A stretch of 64,000 bases of DNA from Nodularia sp. NIES-3585 (GTDB taxonomy: Bacteria > Cyanobacteriota > Cyanobacteriia > Cyanobacteriales > Nostocaceae). Positions 55,772 through 63,876 of this stretch are shown here, piece after piece. The stretch's first letter is position 1, and every line of letters starts with the position of its first letter. A program made the translations under genes and the position numbers. Location: NCBI RefSeq assembly GCF_002218065.1, contig NZ_BDUB01000001.1, positions 1,930,711 through 1,994,710 on the forward strand, read 5' to 3'. The notes below the pieces were generated by a model. It saw nothing but the letters and a program-made list of their open reading frames with translations, searched no databases and was not told where the DNA came from.

Positions 55772-56305
55772 TTATTCAGCAGATTTTAATTGTAAAGCCC
55801 TTTGTAACTCCATCAGTTCATCTCTATGGGCAATTATAGTAATTTTACTTGCAGAGCCTAATTCATCCTGGTTTGCTGACTCTATCTGGAACGATACCTT
55901 CTCAAGTCTTCCTGACTTTTTCCAATAAAACAGGCCGCTCAAGGGTGACAGGATCACCAATCCCAGAGACAAAGTACCCAAGTTAGGAAAAAGCAGCGAT
56001 AAAACCAACGCCAGACAGGCCATACCCGCAAATGCTAGCAGTGTTAAAAACACAGCTAAAAACACGCTAGGTTGAACAAAACCTTCAAACGTGACTTGAT
56101 TTTTTTCTCGGTCTATTGCTGCTACTTGGTAAGAACGGGAGCGAAAATACTCCTTAACTTTCGGCATTAAAGCATCTTCATCTTGTTCCGACACAAGTTG
56201 TGCTTTTGTTATGCGGTCTTTGGTAGAAGCCCGAATAAAGAAAAACAGCCCAACTGATAACAACAAGGTCAGCAGCAACGTAGATGGCACAATTGCAGTA
56301 TCCAT
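55772..56305 (-). CDS. Cofactor assembly of complex C subunit B-like protein (DUF2930)
   Basis: Membrane protein of 177 aa with helices at about 8-25, 80-105 and 110-132. It matches the cyanobacterial/plastid CCB family that helps attach haem c' to cytochrome b6. Landmarks are SEQDEDALMPKVKEYFRSRSYQ and FYWKKSGRLEKVSFQIE. The assignment rests on recalled family features, so the exact CCB subunit is uncertain. A PadR-like regulator gene lies 57 bp upstream on the same strand. Confidence 0.7.
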   Translation of the reverse strand: MDTAIVPSTLLLTLLLSVGLFFFIRASTKDRITKAQLVSEQDEDALMPKVKEYFRSRSYQVAAIDREKNQVTFEGFVQPSVFLAVFLTLLAFAGMACLALVLSLLFPNLGTLSLGLVILSPLSGLFYWKKSGRLEKVSFQIESANQDELGSASKITIIAHRDELMELQRALQLKSAE

Positions 56306-56362
56306 AACTAAATTATTATTGTTGTTTTCATGGGAGTAGACCTATTTATGATCAATTATTCA

Positions 56363-56710
56363 TTAATTTGTTCTCTCCTTGATGTAATCTTGCCAAAGTT
56401 GTGCCAAATGTTGTGATCGTTCTTGCCATTCTGAAGAAACTTGGTACATCCGCCTGGGGCGACCTCGCCCTTCGAGTTTCTTCCAATACCCAGTAATCGC
56501 CCTTTCGTCTTCGAGAAATTTGATCGCACTATAAAGTACGGTATCAGAAAGCCGATAAGTAGGGTATTCAGTTTCCAGTCGCTGGATCAACTCAGTTCCG
56601 TAGGATTCACCTTGTAATAATATATACAAAATGTAACAAATTGCTAGTTCCTGACAGAGATAAGTTGGCGGAGGATTCTCAAAGAATTGATATATATCCT
56701 CAAGTTTCAT
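56363..56710 (-). CDS. PadR-family transcriptional regulator
   Basis: Winged-helix regulator of 115 aa. Landmarks are ICYILYILLQGESYGTELIQRL, SDTVLYSAIKFLEDERAITGYWKK and GRGRPRRMYQVS, the PadR helix-turn-helix and wing. The short C-terminal helix (about 95-115) would form the dimer interface. It may control the adjacent membrane-protein gene. Ligand unknown. Confidence 0.88.
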   Translation of the reverse strand: MKLEDIYQFFENPPPTYLCQELAICYILYILLQGESYGTELIQRLETEYPTYRLSDTVLYSAIKFLEDERAITGYWKKLEGRGRPRRMYQVSSEWQERSQHLAQLWQDYIKERTN

Positions 56711-57270
56711 GGTTTAGTGAATGGCTAAAAAATGCCTGGTAATAGTGGTATCTACAATCCTGCTACACAGTATATAGTGCTACTAGAAAATAAGCAGTTA
56801 TATCTGGCTACTTTGACAGGGTTTTCCAAGGCTAAACATTACGACAATTACCCACACGACTATAGTCGCGGGAGAGATGTGCAAGTTTTAGGAACGCAAA
56901 AAACTACGTTCCTACCCAAGTTATAGGTGTTGTGGAGAGGAGCAATTAAAGCGATCGCCTGGGCAGCTTCCAGGTGTCAAGTGATGCCAAACTGGTTAAA
57001 ACTGCCTAAGCATAAAATGCCATCGAAGAAATTTTACAAGCAAAATGCCGTTTTGTCTGCAAAAGTTAATAAACACTTTGTTTTACGGTGAATATCCCAG
57101 TACAAAACCTCAAAAAATCAGCCCTGTGAAATATCGGGATGAAAACCTATATGCTTGTAGACACAATCGAATCATCATTCAACACTGATTCTCTGGACTT
57201 GAGATATTCATATCTCATCTGGTAAGTGTGATATTAAATTTAACAAGTCCTTACCACATTGGTGATCAGT
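56711..57270. other. Intergenic region, no supported gene
   Basis: 560 bp between the PadR gene and the DUF3611 gene. One 64-codon frame (56732-56926) exists without family features, and it is not called. The sequence is AT-rich with one GCGATCGC site. Confidence 0.4.
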
Positions 57271-57849
57271 ATGTCAGAAAACCCCGACACCCCATCGTCT
57301 TCGTCTAACCTCCGCGCGATCGCCCAAACCTTTCGCCTCACAGGTTGGATTAGCTTTTGGATTCAGCTAGTACTAGGCGTTGTTTCCGCCATTATTGTGC
57401 TGCTATTTGCGATATTTAGTCAGCAACGAAATGCCACAGGCAATAATCCTGGGACTGGGTTTGGCGTATTTTTAGCAGTTTGCGGAATTGTTATTTTAGC
57501 TGGTGGCATTTATATAGCTTTTCGCTATACCAGAATAGGTAATCAATTGCAATCCTCAAATCCCAGTAACCGCCCTCGCAAAAGTGAGACGCTGCAAGTA
57601 TTACGCCTGGGACTGTGGATTAATTTAGTGGGAATGCTAGTGACATTATTGGGTTCACAAGCGATCGTGGGGACATTGGTAGCCCGGTCGATATCTCCCC
57701 AAGCCGCAACTACTCAATTATTTGACCCTACGCGGATTATTAGCGGTCTAGATATGCTGGTAGTCCAGGCAAACATCAACACCGTCTCAGCCCACTTTGC
57801 AGGGCTTGCAGTGTCGATTTGGCTGCTTAATCGCATTACCCGAATGTAA
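57271..57849 (+). CDS. DUF3611 membrane protein
   Basis: Protein of 192 aa with four transmembrane helices. Landmarks are TFRLTGWISFWIQLVLGVVSA, GFGVFLAVCGIVILAGGIYI, LRLGLWINLVGMLVTLLGSQ and AHFAGLAVSIWLLNRI. ATG 57271 (MSENPDTP) is chosen over upstream TTG/GTG codons. The family is found in cyanobacteria and chloroplasts; function unknown. Confidence 0.8.
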   Translation: MSENPDTPSSSSNLRAIAQTFRLTGWISFWIQLVLGVVSAIIVLLFAIFSQQRNATGNNPGTGFGVFLAVCGIVILAGGIYIAFRYTRIGNQLQSSNPSNRPRKSETLQVLRLGLWINLVGMLVTLLGSQAIVGTLVARSISPQAATTQLFDPTRIISGLDMLVVQANINTVSAHFAGLAVSIWLLNRITRM

Positions 57850-58008
57850 AAGGTTTAGTCCAAATCAGAATTAATATAGAATTTTCTAGCTTGAGCAAGA
57901 TTAGTAAAGCGAAATTATTGGATTGGCAATTCCTGCCCTCCCAAGCCAAAATCAGGATATGCTGATGTTTTGGCAAGAAGACCCTAGGCAAAAAACCGAG
58001 AAAAATCT

Positions 58009-59289
58009 GTGCTGGATATTAAGCAAATACGGGAAAATCCCCAACTAATCCAAGAACGTTTGAACAGTCGTAGTGGTAAATACGACATCGAACCGATTTT
58101 ACAGTTAGACAAGCAACAACGGGAACTGGAGGGGACACGCAGTCAACTTCAAGCCCGCAGTAACGAAATTGGTAAGCTTGTAGGACAGAAGATTAAATCT
58201 GGTACTGACCCTAAATCTCCAGAAATTCAAGCCTTGCGGGACGAAGGGAACTCGGTTAAAGCCCAATTAAGTGAACTGGAACCCCAAGAAAAAGCCCTCA
58301 AAGCCGAAATTGAGCAACTGGTGTTAGCACTCCCTAATTTACCCAGTGAGTTCACGCCTTTTGGCACAAGTGAAGATGATAATCAAGAGGTGCGGCGCTG
58401 GGGTGATGAATATCTACCTGAAAACCCGAAGATTATTCCCCATTGGGAAATCGGCGAAAAAATGGGTATTCTCAACTTTGAGCGAGCTGTGAAAGTTGCC
58501 CAAAGTCGCTTTGTAACTCTGGTTGGTGCAGGTGCGGCTTTAGAAAGGGCATTAATTCAGTTTATGCTGAAGACGCAAACAGAAGCCGGCTATGTAGAAG
58601 TTAGTCCGCCGTTGTTAGTCAATACTGATGCTTTAACCGGAACCGGTCAATTACCAAAGTTTGCGGAAGAAAGTTTTAAATGTGCTGATGATGAATTGTG
58701 GTTGATACCCACAGCAGAAGTTCCCGTTACCAACCTTTACCGGGGAGAAATTTTAGCTGCGGAAGAATTACCAATTTATCACTGTGCTTATACTCCCTGT
58801 TTTCGTCGAGAAGCGGGAAGTTATGGACGAGATATGCGGGGTTTAATTCGTCTGCATCAATTCAATAAAGTTGAGTTAGTAAAAGTTGTTCATCCCAGTT
58901 CTTCTTTTGATGAATTAGAAAAACTGGTAGTCAATGCGGAAGCAATTTTACAAGCTTTAAAGTTACCTTATCGGGTAATTAATTTATGTACTGCTGATTT
59001 AGGTTTTGGGGCTACTAAAACCTATGATTTAGAGGTATGGTTGCCTTCTTCTGGGAAGTATCGAGAAATTTCCAGTTGTTCTAATTGTGTAGATTTCCAA
59101 GCAAGAAGGGCAGATATTCGCTTTAAGGAAGCTGGTAAGAAAGGGACACAGTTTGTCCATACCTTAAACGGTTCTGGTTTAGCTGTGGGCAGAACTATGG
59201 CAGCTATTTTGGAGAATTATCAACAGCCTGATGGGACGATTAAAGTACCGGAAGCGTTGCAGCCTTTCTTGGGAAGGGAGGTTTTGTAA
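58009..59289 (+). CDS. serS: Seryl-tRNA synthetase
   Basis: Class II aminoacyl-tRNA synthetase of 426 aa. N-terminal coiled-coil arm (about 1-110), motif 2 [20 protein letters not shown] (about 263-282) and motif 3 [18 protein letters not shown] (about 390-407), with serine-binding [10 protein letters not shown]. The start is GTG at 58009. Confidence 0.97.
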   Translation: MLDIKQIRENPQLIQERLNSRSGKYDIEPILQLDKQQRELEGTRSQLQARSNEIGKLVGQKIKSGTDPKSPEIQALRDEGNSVKAQLSELEPQEKALKAEIEQLVLALPNLPSEFTPFGTSEDDNQEVRRWGDEYLPENPKIIPHWEIGEKMGILNFERAVKVAQSRFVTLVGAGAALERALIQFMLKTQTEAGYVEVSPPLLVNTDALTGTGQLPKFAEESFKCADDELWLIPTAEVPVTNLYRGEILAAEELPIYHCAYTPCFRREAGSYGRDMRGLIRLHQFNKVELVKVVHPSSSFDELEKLVVNAEAILQALKLPYRVINLCTADLGFGATKTYDLEVWLPSSGKYREISSCSNCVDFQARRADIRFKEAGKKGTQFVHTLNGSGLAVGRTMAAILENYQQPDGTIKVPEALQPFLGREVL

Positions 59290-59397
59290 TTGGAAGCGGT
59301 TAAAACTGAGAACACCGTGACATAACAGCAAGGGATATACGTAAGTATTCTGTATTGAGTAAGTACGTTTATCCCTCACTAGATTACTACTTCCTGC

Positions 59398-60264
59398 TTG
59401 AAAGTTAAAACATTAGGTATTAACGCAGAAAATATAAAAGGAATTATCAAGCAAAATAGTATAAAATTTTCCTCCGAAGCTGATAATTCTTTTCGTAATA
59501 AGGTTAATCTAACACTTAATAGTGTGCCTGATTTTTATCAACCGCTTTTTTACAACTTTTTTCTTGAAGTTCCTTTTATTGAATTGGAACATGAAAAATT
59601 CTGTTTACCAGACCCCTTGTCTTTTACCGAATCTTGTTGGAATCAGATTAGAGGTCTTGTGTTCAATGATAATAACAGGAAAAAATTAGAAAAATTATTA
59701 AGTTGCTCATTCGAGGATTATATTGAAAATACACTTCTTCCTTTTATTATCCCTAACTCATTTGAGAGAATTCCAGAAGTCGAAAACCCTACCTCTAGCA
59801 GAGATAAGCGAGCTGATTTTCTCATTAAAACTCCAAGTTCATATATTGTATTAGAATGCAAAAGTAGTGTTATGTCTGCTGATACAAGCGCCTATTTCCA
59901 GGCTGATAAACTTGCTGATCTTTGGTGTCGCATCCATTATGCATTTGAGCAAATTGGCATAACAGTAGAAGCTCTCAACCTTCATGACAAGCCAGTAATT
60001 CCTCTGATTGTGACTTTTTATGACAGCGTGGCTGCATCTACAGTATTTGAGGAGATGGTAAAGAAAACTGACTATTGCTCTCGCATGGGTTTGAATATGC
60101 CTCCAATTGTGCAATCTTTACATGAGTTTGAACATTGGATTTCCAATAGAAGCCTTAATAATTGGGCAGAATTAATTCTTTCAAAACAGAATGCTTCTTC
60201 TCCTATAAAACCGGATAATAAAGGACATAATTATGGACACTTAAACAATATTAAAATTCTTTAA
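59398..60264 (+). CDS. Putative PD-(D/E)XK nuclease-fold protein
   Basis: Protein of up to 288 aa. A C-terminal core SRDKRADFLIKTPSSYIVLECKSSV (about 139-163, D...ExK spacing of about 12 residues) fits the catalytic D-x(n)-E-x-K of PD-(D/E)XK nucleases. The first 100 residues look like the middle of a larger protein (EVPFIELEHEKFCLPDPLSF), and the only start is TTG 59398 without an RBS, so it may be N-terminally truncated. AT-rich composition differs from neighbours, suggesting acquisition. It opens the toxin-antitoxin island. Confidence 0.55.
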   Translation: MKVKTLGINAENIKGIIKQNSIKFSSEADNSFRNKVNLTLNSVPDFYQPLFYNFFLEVPFIELEHEKFCLPDPLSFTESCWNQIRGLVFNDNNRKKLEKLLSCSFEDYIENTLLPFIIPNSFERIPEVENPTSSRDKRADFLIKTPSSYIVLECKSSVMSADTSAYFQADKLADLWCRIHYAFEQIGITVEALNLHDKPVIPLIVTFYDSVAASTVFEEMVKKTDYCSRMGLNMPPIVQSLHEFEHWISNRSLNNWAELILSKQNASSPIKPDNKGHNYGHLNNIKIL

Positions 60265-60289
60265 ACTTTTATCCGCTCAAATCTTCAGT

Positions 60290-60316
60290 GTGTAGGCGTA
60301 GCCAGTCGTAGAAATC
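60290..60316 (-). repeat. Dispersed repeat upstream of a TA module
   Basis: TGTAGGCGTAGCCAGTCGTA (and AAATCGC) is the reverse-complement relative of the unit at 5671-5700. It is followed by a promoter-like segment that recurs before 63655. Confidence 0.65.
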
Positions 60317-60411
60317 GCACCAGCACCAACTCGTCAGTTCTTCCAAACTATAATGAGAGAGTGCAAAGGTAAATGACACCTGGATTGCAAATACCCATTG
60401 AAGGAGAAGCC

Positions 60412-60624
60412 ATGTTAGACGAAGTAACTGTTGAACGACGTTTAAATACCCTTGAACAAGCGGTTTTTGACCTTCAGCATAAACTTGAAAGTAAGCCTAT
60501 ATCTGAAAACTGGCTAGAAAAACTCATTGGTTCTGTCTCTGATGAGGAGGCTTTTGTGGAAGCTTTAGAATATGGACGTGCTTTTCGTCAGTCTGATAAA
60601 CCTGTTAATGAGGATGACGATTAA
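60412..60624 (+). CDS. VapB-type antitoxin
   Basis: Protein of 70 aa starting MLDEVTVERRLNTLEQAVFD. ATG 60412 has RBS AAGGAG 6 bp upstream, better than the ATG at 60373. The sequence NWLEKLIGSVSDEEAFVEAL matches cyanobacterial antitoxins that sit before PIN-domain toxins. Its toxin (60627-60713) is cut short, so this is an orphan antitoxin or solitary remnant. Confidence 0.7.
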   Translation: MLDEVTVERRLNTLEQAVFDLQHKLESKPISENWLEKLIGSVSDEEAFVEALEYGRAFRQSDKPVNEDDD

Positions 60625-60626
60625 GG

Positions 60627-60713
60627 GTGAGATATCTTCTTGATACCGATCACATCAGTTTTTTACAGCGTCGTTCTAGTTCAGAATTTAGTCCACCAGC
60701 CTTTCAGCACTGA
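60627..60713 (+). pseudogene. vapC: Truncated PIN-domain toxin (VapC) remnant
   Basis: Frame starting GTG 60627 reads (V/M)RYLLDTDHISFLQRRSSSEF and stops TGA after 28 codons. It begins like a VapC PIN-domain toxin (first catalytic Asp in LLDTDH) but lacks the remaining acidic residues. It lies 2 bp after the antitoxin stop. Confidence 0.75.
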
Positions 60714-60744
60714 GGTTTCACAAAGTATCCTGTATATTTTCAAT

Positions 60745-60978
60745 ATAGTTAAAAAAGATAAATTAATTGAACTATTAAAAAATAGCCCTAATAATGTAAA
60801 ATTTAGTGATATTCGCAAACTTTTAGAGTTAGAAGGATTTGCACTAGATAGAATTACCGGAAGTCATCATATCTTCAAAAAAGATGAAACAATTTTAGTA
60901 ATTCCCGTTCATAATAATCGTGTCAAGTCAGTTTATATTAAACGAGTATTAGAGCTAATAGAAGGAGAACAATCATGA
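60745..60978 (+). CDS. hicA: HicA-type toxin, start codon apparently lost (ATA)
   Basis: Short dsRBD-like HicA protein: VKKDKLIELLKNSPNNVKFS, DRITGSHHIFKKDE (catalytic His in GSHHIF) and NRVKSVYIKRVLELIE. The expected initiator before VKK reads ATA at 60745 rather than ATG; no in-frame ATG/GTG is close by, though a long frame from 60640 exists. It may be silent or start at a rare codon. It is followed by an overlapping hicB. Confidence 0.65.
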   Translation: MVKKDKLIELLKNSPNNVKFSDIRKLLELEGFALDRITGSHHIFKKDETILVIPVHNNRVKSVYIKRVLELIEGEQS

Positions 60979-61217
60979 ACTATCCCATAGTCGTTTACCC
61001 ATGTGATGAAGGTGGTTTTGTGGCTGAAATTCCAGCTTTACGCGGATGTTTAGCACAAGGTGAGACTTTAGAAGAAACGTTACAAGAGTTGATAATTGTC
61101 AGAAGTTTATGGTTGGAAACAGCCGAAAAATACGGTCAAAAACTACCAGATGTTGAAAGTGCGTAGGCGTAGCCAGTCGTAGACATCGCTAAAGTCAAAG
61201 CACTAAGTAGTGTGTAA
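60975..61217 (+). pseudogene. hicB: HicB antitoxin interrupted by a dispersed repeat
   Basis: The frame MNYPIVVYPCDEGGFVAEIPALRGCLAQGETLEETLQELI is HicB-like and stops at 61164 (TAG). The stop lies inside a copy of the repeat seen in the PEP-synthase gene, here in reverse orientation. After the repeat the same reading frame continues with IAKVKALSSV and TAA at 61215. The insertion is thus in frame but brings two stop codons (61164 and 61170). The short product (63 aa) may still be a partial antitoxin. Confidence 0.7.
61161..61190 (-). repeat. Dispersed repeat inserted in hicB
   Basis: GCGTAGGCGTAGCCAGTCGT followed by AGACATCGCT, reverse complement of the unit at 5671-5700 with minor differences. 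It contributes two in-frame TAG codons to hicB. Confidence 0.75.
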
Positions 61218-61250
61218 TTATTATTCTTATATCTTTTGTCAGTACCAGGC

Positions 61251-61319
61251 ATGAGGGAATCGATTCGAGAAGGACTAGCAACGCCGATTGAGGAGTGTGA
61301 TCGGGAGTTAGAGTGGTGA
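61251..61319 (+). pseudogene. Antitoxin C-terminal remnant
   Basis: Frame MRESIREGLATPIEECDRELEW, the C-terminal end of a RelB/prevent-host-death-like antitoxin without its N-terminal DNA-binding half. Its stop overlaps the GTG of the next fragment, as in complete TA operons. Confidence 0.5.
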
Positions 61320-61444
61320 GTTGGGATTTGGTTTACACCAAACAAGCACAGAAAGATGTGAAAAAGCTGACTGCTAGTAAAACCTTGGGAGATATGATTA
61401 ACAGAGTAAATTGCTCGGTAGTAGCAGTAAAGTCTATACTATAA
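61316..61444 (+). pseudogene. RelE/YoeB-like toxin fragment
   Basis: GTG start, (V/M)SWDLVYTKQAQKDVKKLTAS, the N-terminal helix of Txe/YoeB/RelE-type toxins, then foreign-looking KTLGDMINRV... and a stop after 42 codons. The joined end resembles the antitoxin sequence at 63655 (GKTLGDII), so recombination is likely. Confidence 0.5.
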
Positions 61445-61474
61445 AAACATGGCAACTTAGCTAGATGAAATAAT

Positions 61475-61786
61475 ATGTTAGCTCTGAGTTACCCACATAT
61501 CGAAAAAAATGAGAATCAGCCGGCAAGATTACAGCGTTTTCCTCGGATTAGAGTAGCGCAAATCGTTATGGACTATCTTGCTTATGGTTGGTCAGTAGAA
61601 GAAATGTGTCGCCAACATCCTTATTTAAGCCACGCTGAAGCTCATGCGGCTATGGGTTATTACTTTGACCACCAAGAAGAGGTTGACCAAGAAATTAGGG
61701 AAGAATGGGAACAAGTGCAAGAAACCAATAACCCATCAGTACAATCCCCTTTTTACAGCAGAATGAAAGCAAAAGGACTGCTGTAA
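61475..61786 (+). CDS. DUF433 antitoxin-like protein
   Basis: Protein of 103 aa with the DUF433 core RFPRIRVAQIVMDYLAYGWS, YLSHAEAHAAMGYYFDHQEE. Members pair with DUF5615 PIN-like toxins; the partner starts directly after the stop. Likely DNA-binding antitoxin that regulates its own operon. Confidence 0.8.
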   Translation: MLALSYPHIEKNENQPARLQRFPRIRVAQIVMDYLAYGWSVEEMCRQHPYLSHAEAHAAMGYYFDHQEEVDQEIREEWEQVQETNNPSVQSPFYSRMKAKGLL

Positions 61787-62137
61787 GTGCCTATTTCTCT
61801 GTATATGGATGTTCATGTCCCTGAAGCTATTACATCACAATTGCGTCGTCGGGGTATAGATGTTTTAACCGCTTTGGAGGATGATACGCAAGAACTCCCT
61901 GATGATAAATTATTAGAGAGAGTGACTGAACTTAAACGAGTCCTATTTACCCAAGACATCCTTTTTCGGGTCTTAGCTGAAACTTGGCAAATAGCAGGAA
62001 AACAGTTTTCAGGATTAATTTTTGGACATCAACTGGGTGGCACAATTGGTCAATTCGTTAAAGATTTAGAATTGATAGCAAAGGCTTCAGATATTGAGGA
62101 ATGGATCAATGCAGTTGAGTATATTCCCTTCAAGTGA
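61787..62137 (+). CDS. DUF5615 PIN-like toxin
   Basis: Protein of 116 aa with GTG start adjoining the DUF433 gene. YMDVHVPEAITSQLRRRGID carries the first acidic residue; LFTQDILFRVLAETWQ (ED/TQD) and GLIFGHQ complete the Mut7-C/PIN-like core. Putative RNase toxin of the module; intact in length. Confidence 0.8.
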   Translation: MPISLYMDVHVPEAITSQLRRRGIDVLTALEDDTQELPDDKLLERVTELKRVLFTQDILFRVLAETWQIAGKQFSGLIFGHQLGGTIGQFVKDLELIAKASDIEEWINAVEYIPFK

Positions 62138-62221
62138 GAGTAGCGGAGCATGGCTTAAGATTCTTTAGCCATTCCTTAACTTGCTATAAAGAGAGAGTTA
62201 ATCCTATAAATCCTGATTAAA

Positions 62222-62296
62222 ACAATTGTAAATCAGGATTTACCAAATGATAAAATGTAAAAATTGCTCTCACAAAATAGAGGAAATAATCATGAA
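62222..62296 (+). promoter_or_regulatory. Repeated upstream control segment of TA modules, copy 1
   Basis: ACAATTGTAAATCAGGATTT ... AATTGCTCTCACAAAATAGA then ATG of hicB. About 75 bp that recurs at 62865-62941 before another antitoxin. Probably a shared promoter/operator that spread by duplication. Confidence 0.5.
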
Positions 62297-62501
62297 AAAT
62301 AAAGAGTTTTACGTTGTAATTGAACGGGACGAAGACGGAATATATATTGGTGAAGTTCCACAACTTAAAGCTTGCTATAGCCAAGGAGAAACTATTGATG
62401 AACTTATGCAAAATATCCGCGAAGTAATTGAAATGTGCCTTGAAGAATTACAAGAAGATTCAACAACCGAGTTTATTGGTGTGCATAAGATGGTGATCTA
62501 A
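62292..62501 (+). CDS. hicB: HicB-family antitoxin
   Basis: Protein of 69 aa starting MKNKEFYVVIERDEDGIYIG, then EVPQLKACYSQGETIDELM, the HicB fold that imitates dsRNase H. ATG 62292 is chosen within the repeated leader. It precedes and overlaps hicA (TAATG overlap at 62499-62503). Intact. Confidence 0.85.
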   Translation: MKNKEFYVVIERDEDGIYIGEVPQLKACYSQGETIDELMQNIREVIEMCLEELQEDSTTEFIGVHKMVI

Positions 62502-62728
62502 TGGCAAAACTACCAAACCCAACGGGAGAAGAACTTATTGCTGCGCTGCAAAAAATAGGATTCTGCGTAATCAGGCAAAAAGGCAGCCATGTACGGATGA
62601 AACATGAAGATAATAGAGTTGTTTCTATCCCCGTTCATGCTGGTAAGACAATTGGCAAGGGGCTATTATTAAAAATTCTTCGAGATACGGACTTATCTAA
62701 AGATGAATTACTGGATATTTTAAGGTAA
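62501..62728 (+). CDS. hicA: HicA-family toxin
   Basis: Protein of 75 aa: LPNPTGEELIAALQKIGFCV, RQKGSHVRMKHEDNRVVSIP (catalytic His in GSHV) and HAGKTIGKGLLLKILRD. mRNA interferase family. Together with the upstream hicB a complete HicAB module in antitoxin-first order. Confidence 0.88.
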   Translation: MAKLPNPTGEELIAALQKIGFCVIRQKGSHVRMKHEDNRVVSIPVHAGKTIGKGLLLKILRDTDLSKDELLDILR

Positions 62729-62735
62729 TAAAATT

Positions 62736-62801
62736 GTTCTCACCACTAATCGTTTATGGGGTAGCCTGAGCGTGGGCATTGAAATTCGAGTAGTGCGTTA
62801 G
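62736..62801 (+). pseudogene. PIN-domain toxin C-terminal remnant
   Basis: VLTTNRLWGSLSVGIEIRVV R then TAG. It duplicates the 3' end of the vapC pseudogene (63488-63553), and the homology continues past the stop to about 62863. A leftover of a duplicated TA module. Confidence 0.65.
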
Positions 62802-62864
62802 TGCTTAGGTTTTGCTCGTGGTAGCGATCGCACCAGTGCTAATTTATTATTTGTCACAAACTAT

Positions 62865-62941
62865 ACAATTGTAAATCAAGATTTAGCAAATGATAGAATA
62901 TGAAAATTGCTCTCACAAAATAGAGTAAAAAATCATGAAAA
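62865..62941 (+). promoter_or_regulatory. Repeated upstream control segment of TA modules, copy 2
   Basis: ACAATTGTAAATCAAGATTT ... AATTGCTCTCACAAAATAGA then ATG 62935. About 75-bp homologue of 62222-62296. Confidence 0.5.
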
Positions 62942-63177
62942 CATTAGAAATAATTGTCACCATAACCAGCGATGGCAAATTGTTAGTCAATTCTCCAGTA
63001 GATATGCCAGTGGGTGAATATAATGCTGTGCTTGTGCTAGATGAAAAATCAATCGATGAGCCAGTTCAGATATCTGTCAAAAATGCTCAAAATCTTTTCA
63101 GGCAATATATTCCTGCTAATAAAAAACTTTCTGAAGAGTTGATTCAGGAGCGAAGATTGGAGGCTTTGAGTGAGTGA
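62935..63177 (+). CDS. VapB-like antitoxin
   Basis: Protein of 80 aa, MKTLEIIVTITSDGKLLVNS, DMPVGEYNAVLVLDEK, helical C-terminus with FRQYIPANKKLSEELIQERR. It overlaps the GTG start of the following toxin pseudogene by 8 bp. AbrB/VapB-like by position, with no strong motif; intact. Confidence 0.7.
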   Translation: MKTLEIIVTITSDGKLLVNSPVDMPVGEYNAVLVLDEKSIDEPVQISVKNAQNLFRQYIPANKKLSEELIQERRLEALSE

Positions 63178-63553
63178 GGTTGTCATGGATGCATCTGCTG
63201 TTTTAGCTTTGCTCAATTAAGAAACTGGTAGCGAAGAAATTTCGCAGTTTATTGGCAATGCAGCTATTAGTGCTGTCAACTTATCCGAGGTTATAGCCAA
63301 GTTAGCAGAAGCAGGAATCCCGGCAGAAGATATTAGGCAAATTCTTGGCAATCTAAATCTTGAAGTTATTCCTTTTAATGAAGAACAAGCATTGAAGGCT
63401 GGAATGATGCGTCCAGCTACTAAATCAATCGGACTTTCATTTAGCGATCGCGCTTGTCTGGCATTAGGTATTTTTCTTAACCAACCTGTTCTCACCACTG
63501 ATCGCTTATTGGGTAGCCTGAGCGTGGGAAGAGAAATTCGAGTAGTGCGTTAG
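63170..63553 (+). pseudogene. vapC: VapC PIN-domain toxin with an internal stop codon
   Basis: 127-codon frame VSEVVMDASAVLALLN*ETGSE ... ending EIRVVR. Catalytic acidic residues in VVMDASAV, NLSEV, SDRACLALG and TTDRLLG are present. A TAA at 63218-63220 replaces what is most simply a CAA (Gln) codon, a single C to T change. The rest has no frameshift. An internal ATG at 63400 could not rescue the catalytic core. Confidence 0.85.
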
Positions 63554-63654
63554 TGCTTAGGTGTTGCTCGTCGTAGACATTGCACAAATGCTAATTTGTC
63601 AGTTCTCCTAAATTATAATAAGACAGCGCAAAGGTAAATGAGACGTGGATTGCC

Positions 63655-63876
63655 ATGCTAAAAAGTTATGAAGCTATTTATGAAAACGGTCAAGTAACAT
63701 GGGTATCGGAACAGCCCCAAGTTAATGCTGCTCGTGTGATTGTCACTATTCTAGAAGAAACTTTCCCATCGACAAAACGACGCACTCCCCCAGCCTCTAT
63801 TGCTGGTAAGGGAAAAACTTTGGGAGATATTATCAGTCCTATTGTTAACGAAGAAGAGTGGGAATGTCTGAAGTAA
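63655..63876 (+). CDS. Antitoxin of a PIN-domain module
   Basis: Protein of 73 aa, MLKSYEAIYENGQVTWVSEQ, ending NEEEWECLK. Matches small cyanobacterial antitoxins preceding PIN toxins (GKGKTLGDIISPIVNEEEWE). It overlaps the ATG of the toxin by 13 bp. The upstream segment recurs at 60298-60375. Confidence 0.75.
   Translation: MLKSYEAIYENGQVTWVSEQPQVNAARVIVTILEETFPSTKRRTPPASIAGKGKTLGDIISPIVNEEEWECLK

Noticed and set aside
56732-56926. 64-codon open frame
   Set aside because: No RBS, no recognisable motif and composition like intergenic DNA.
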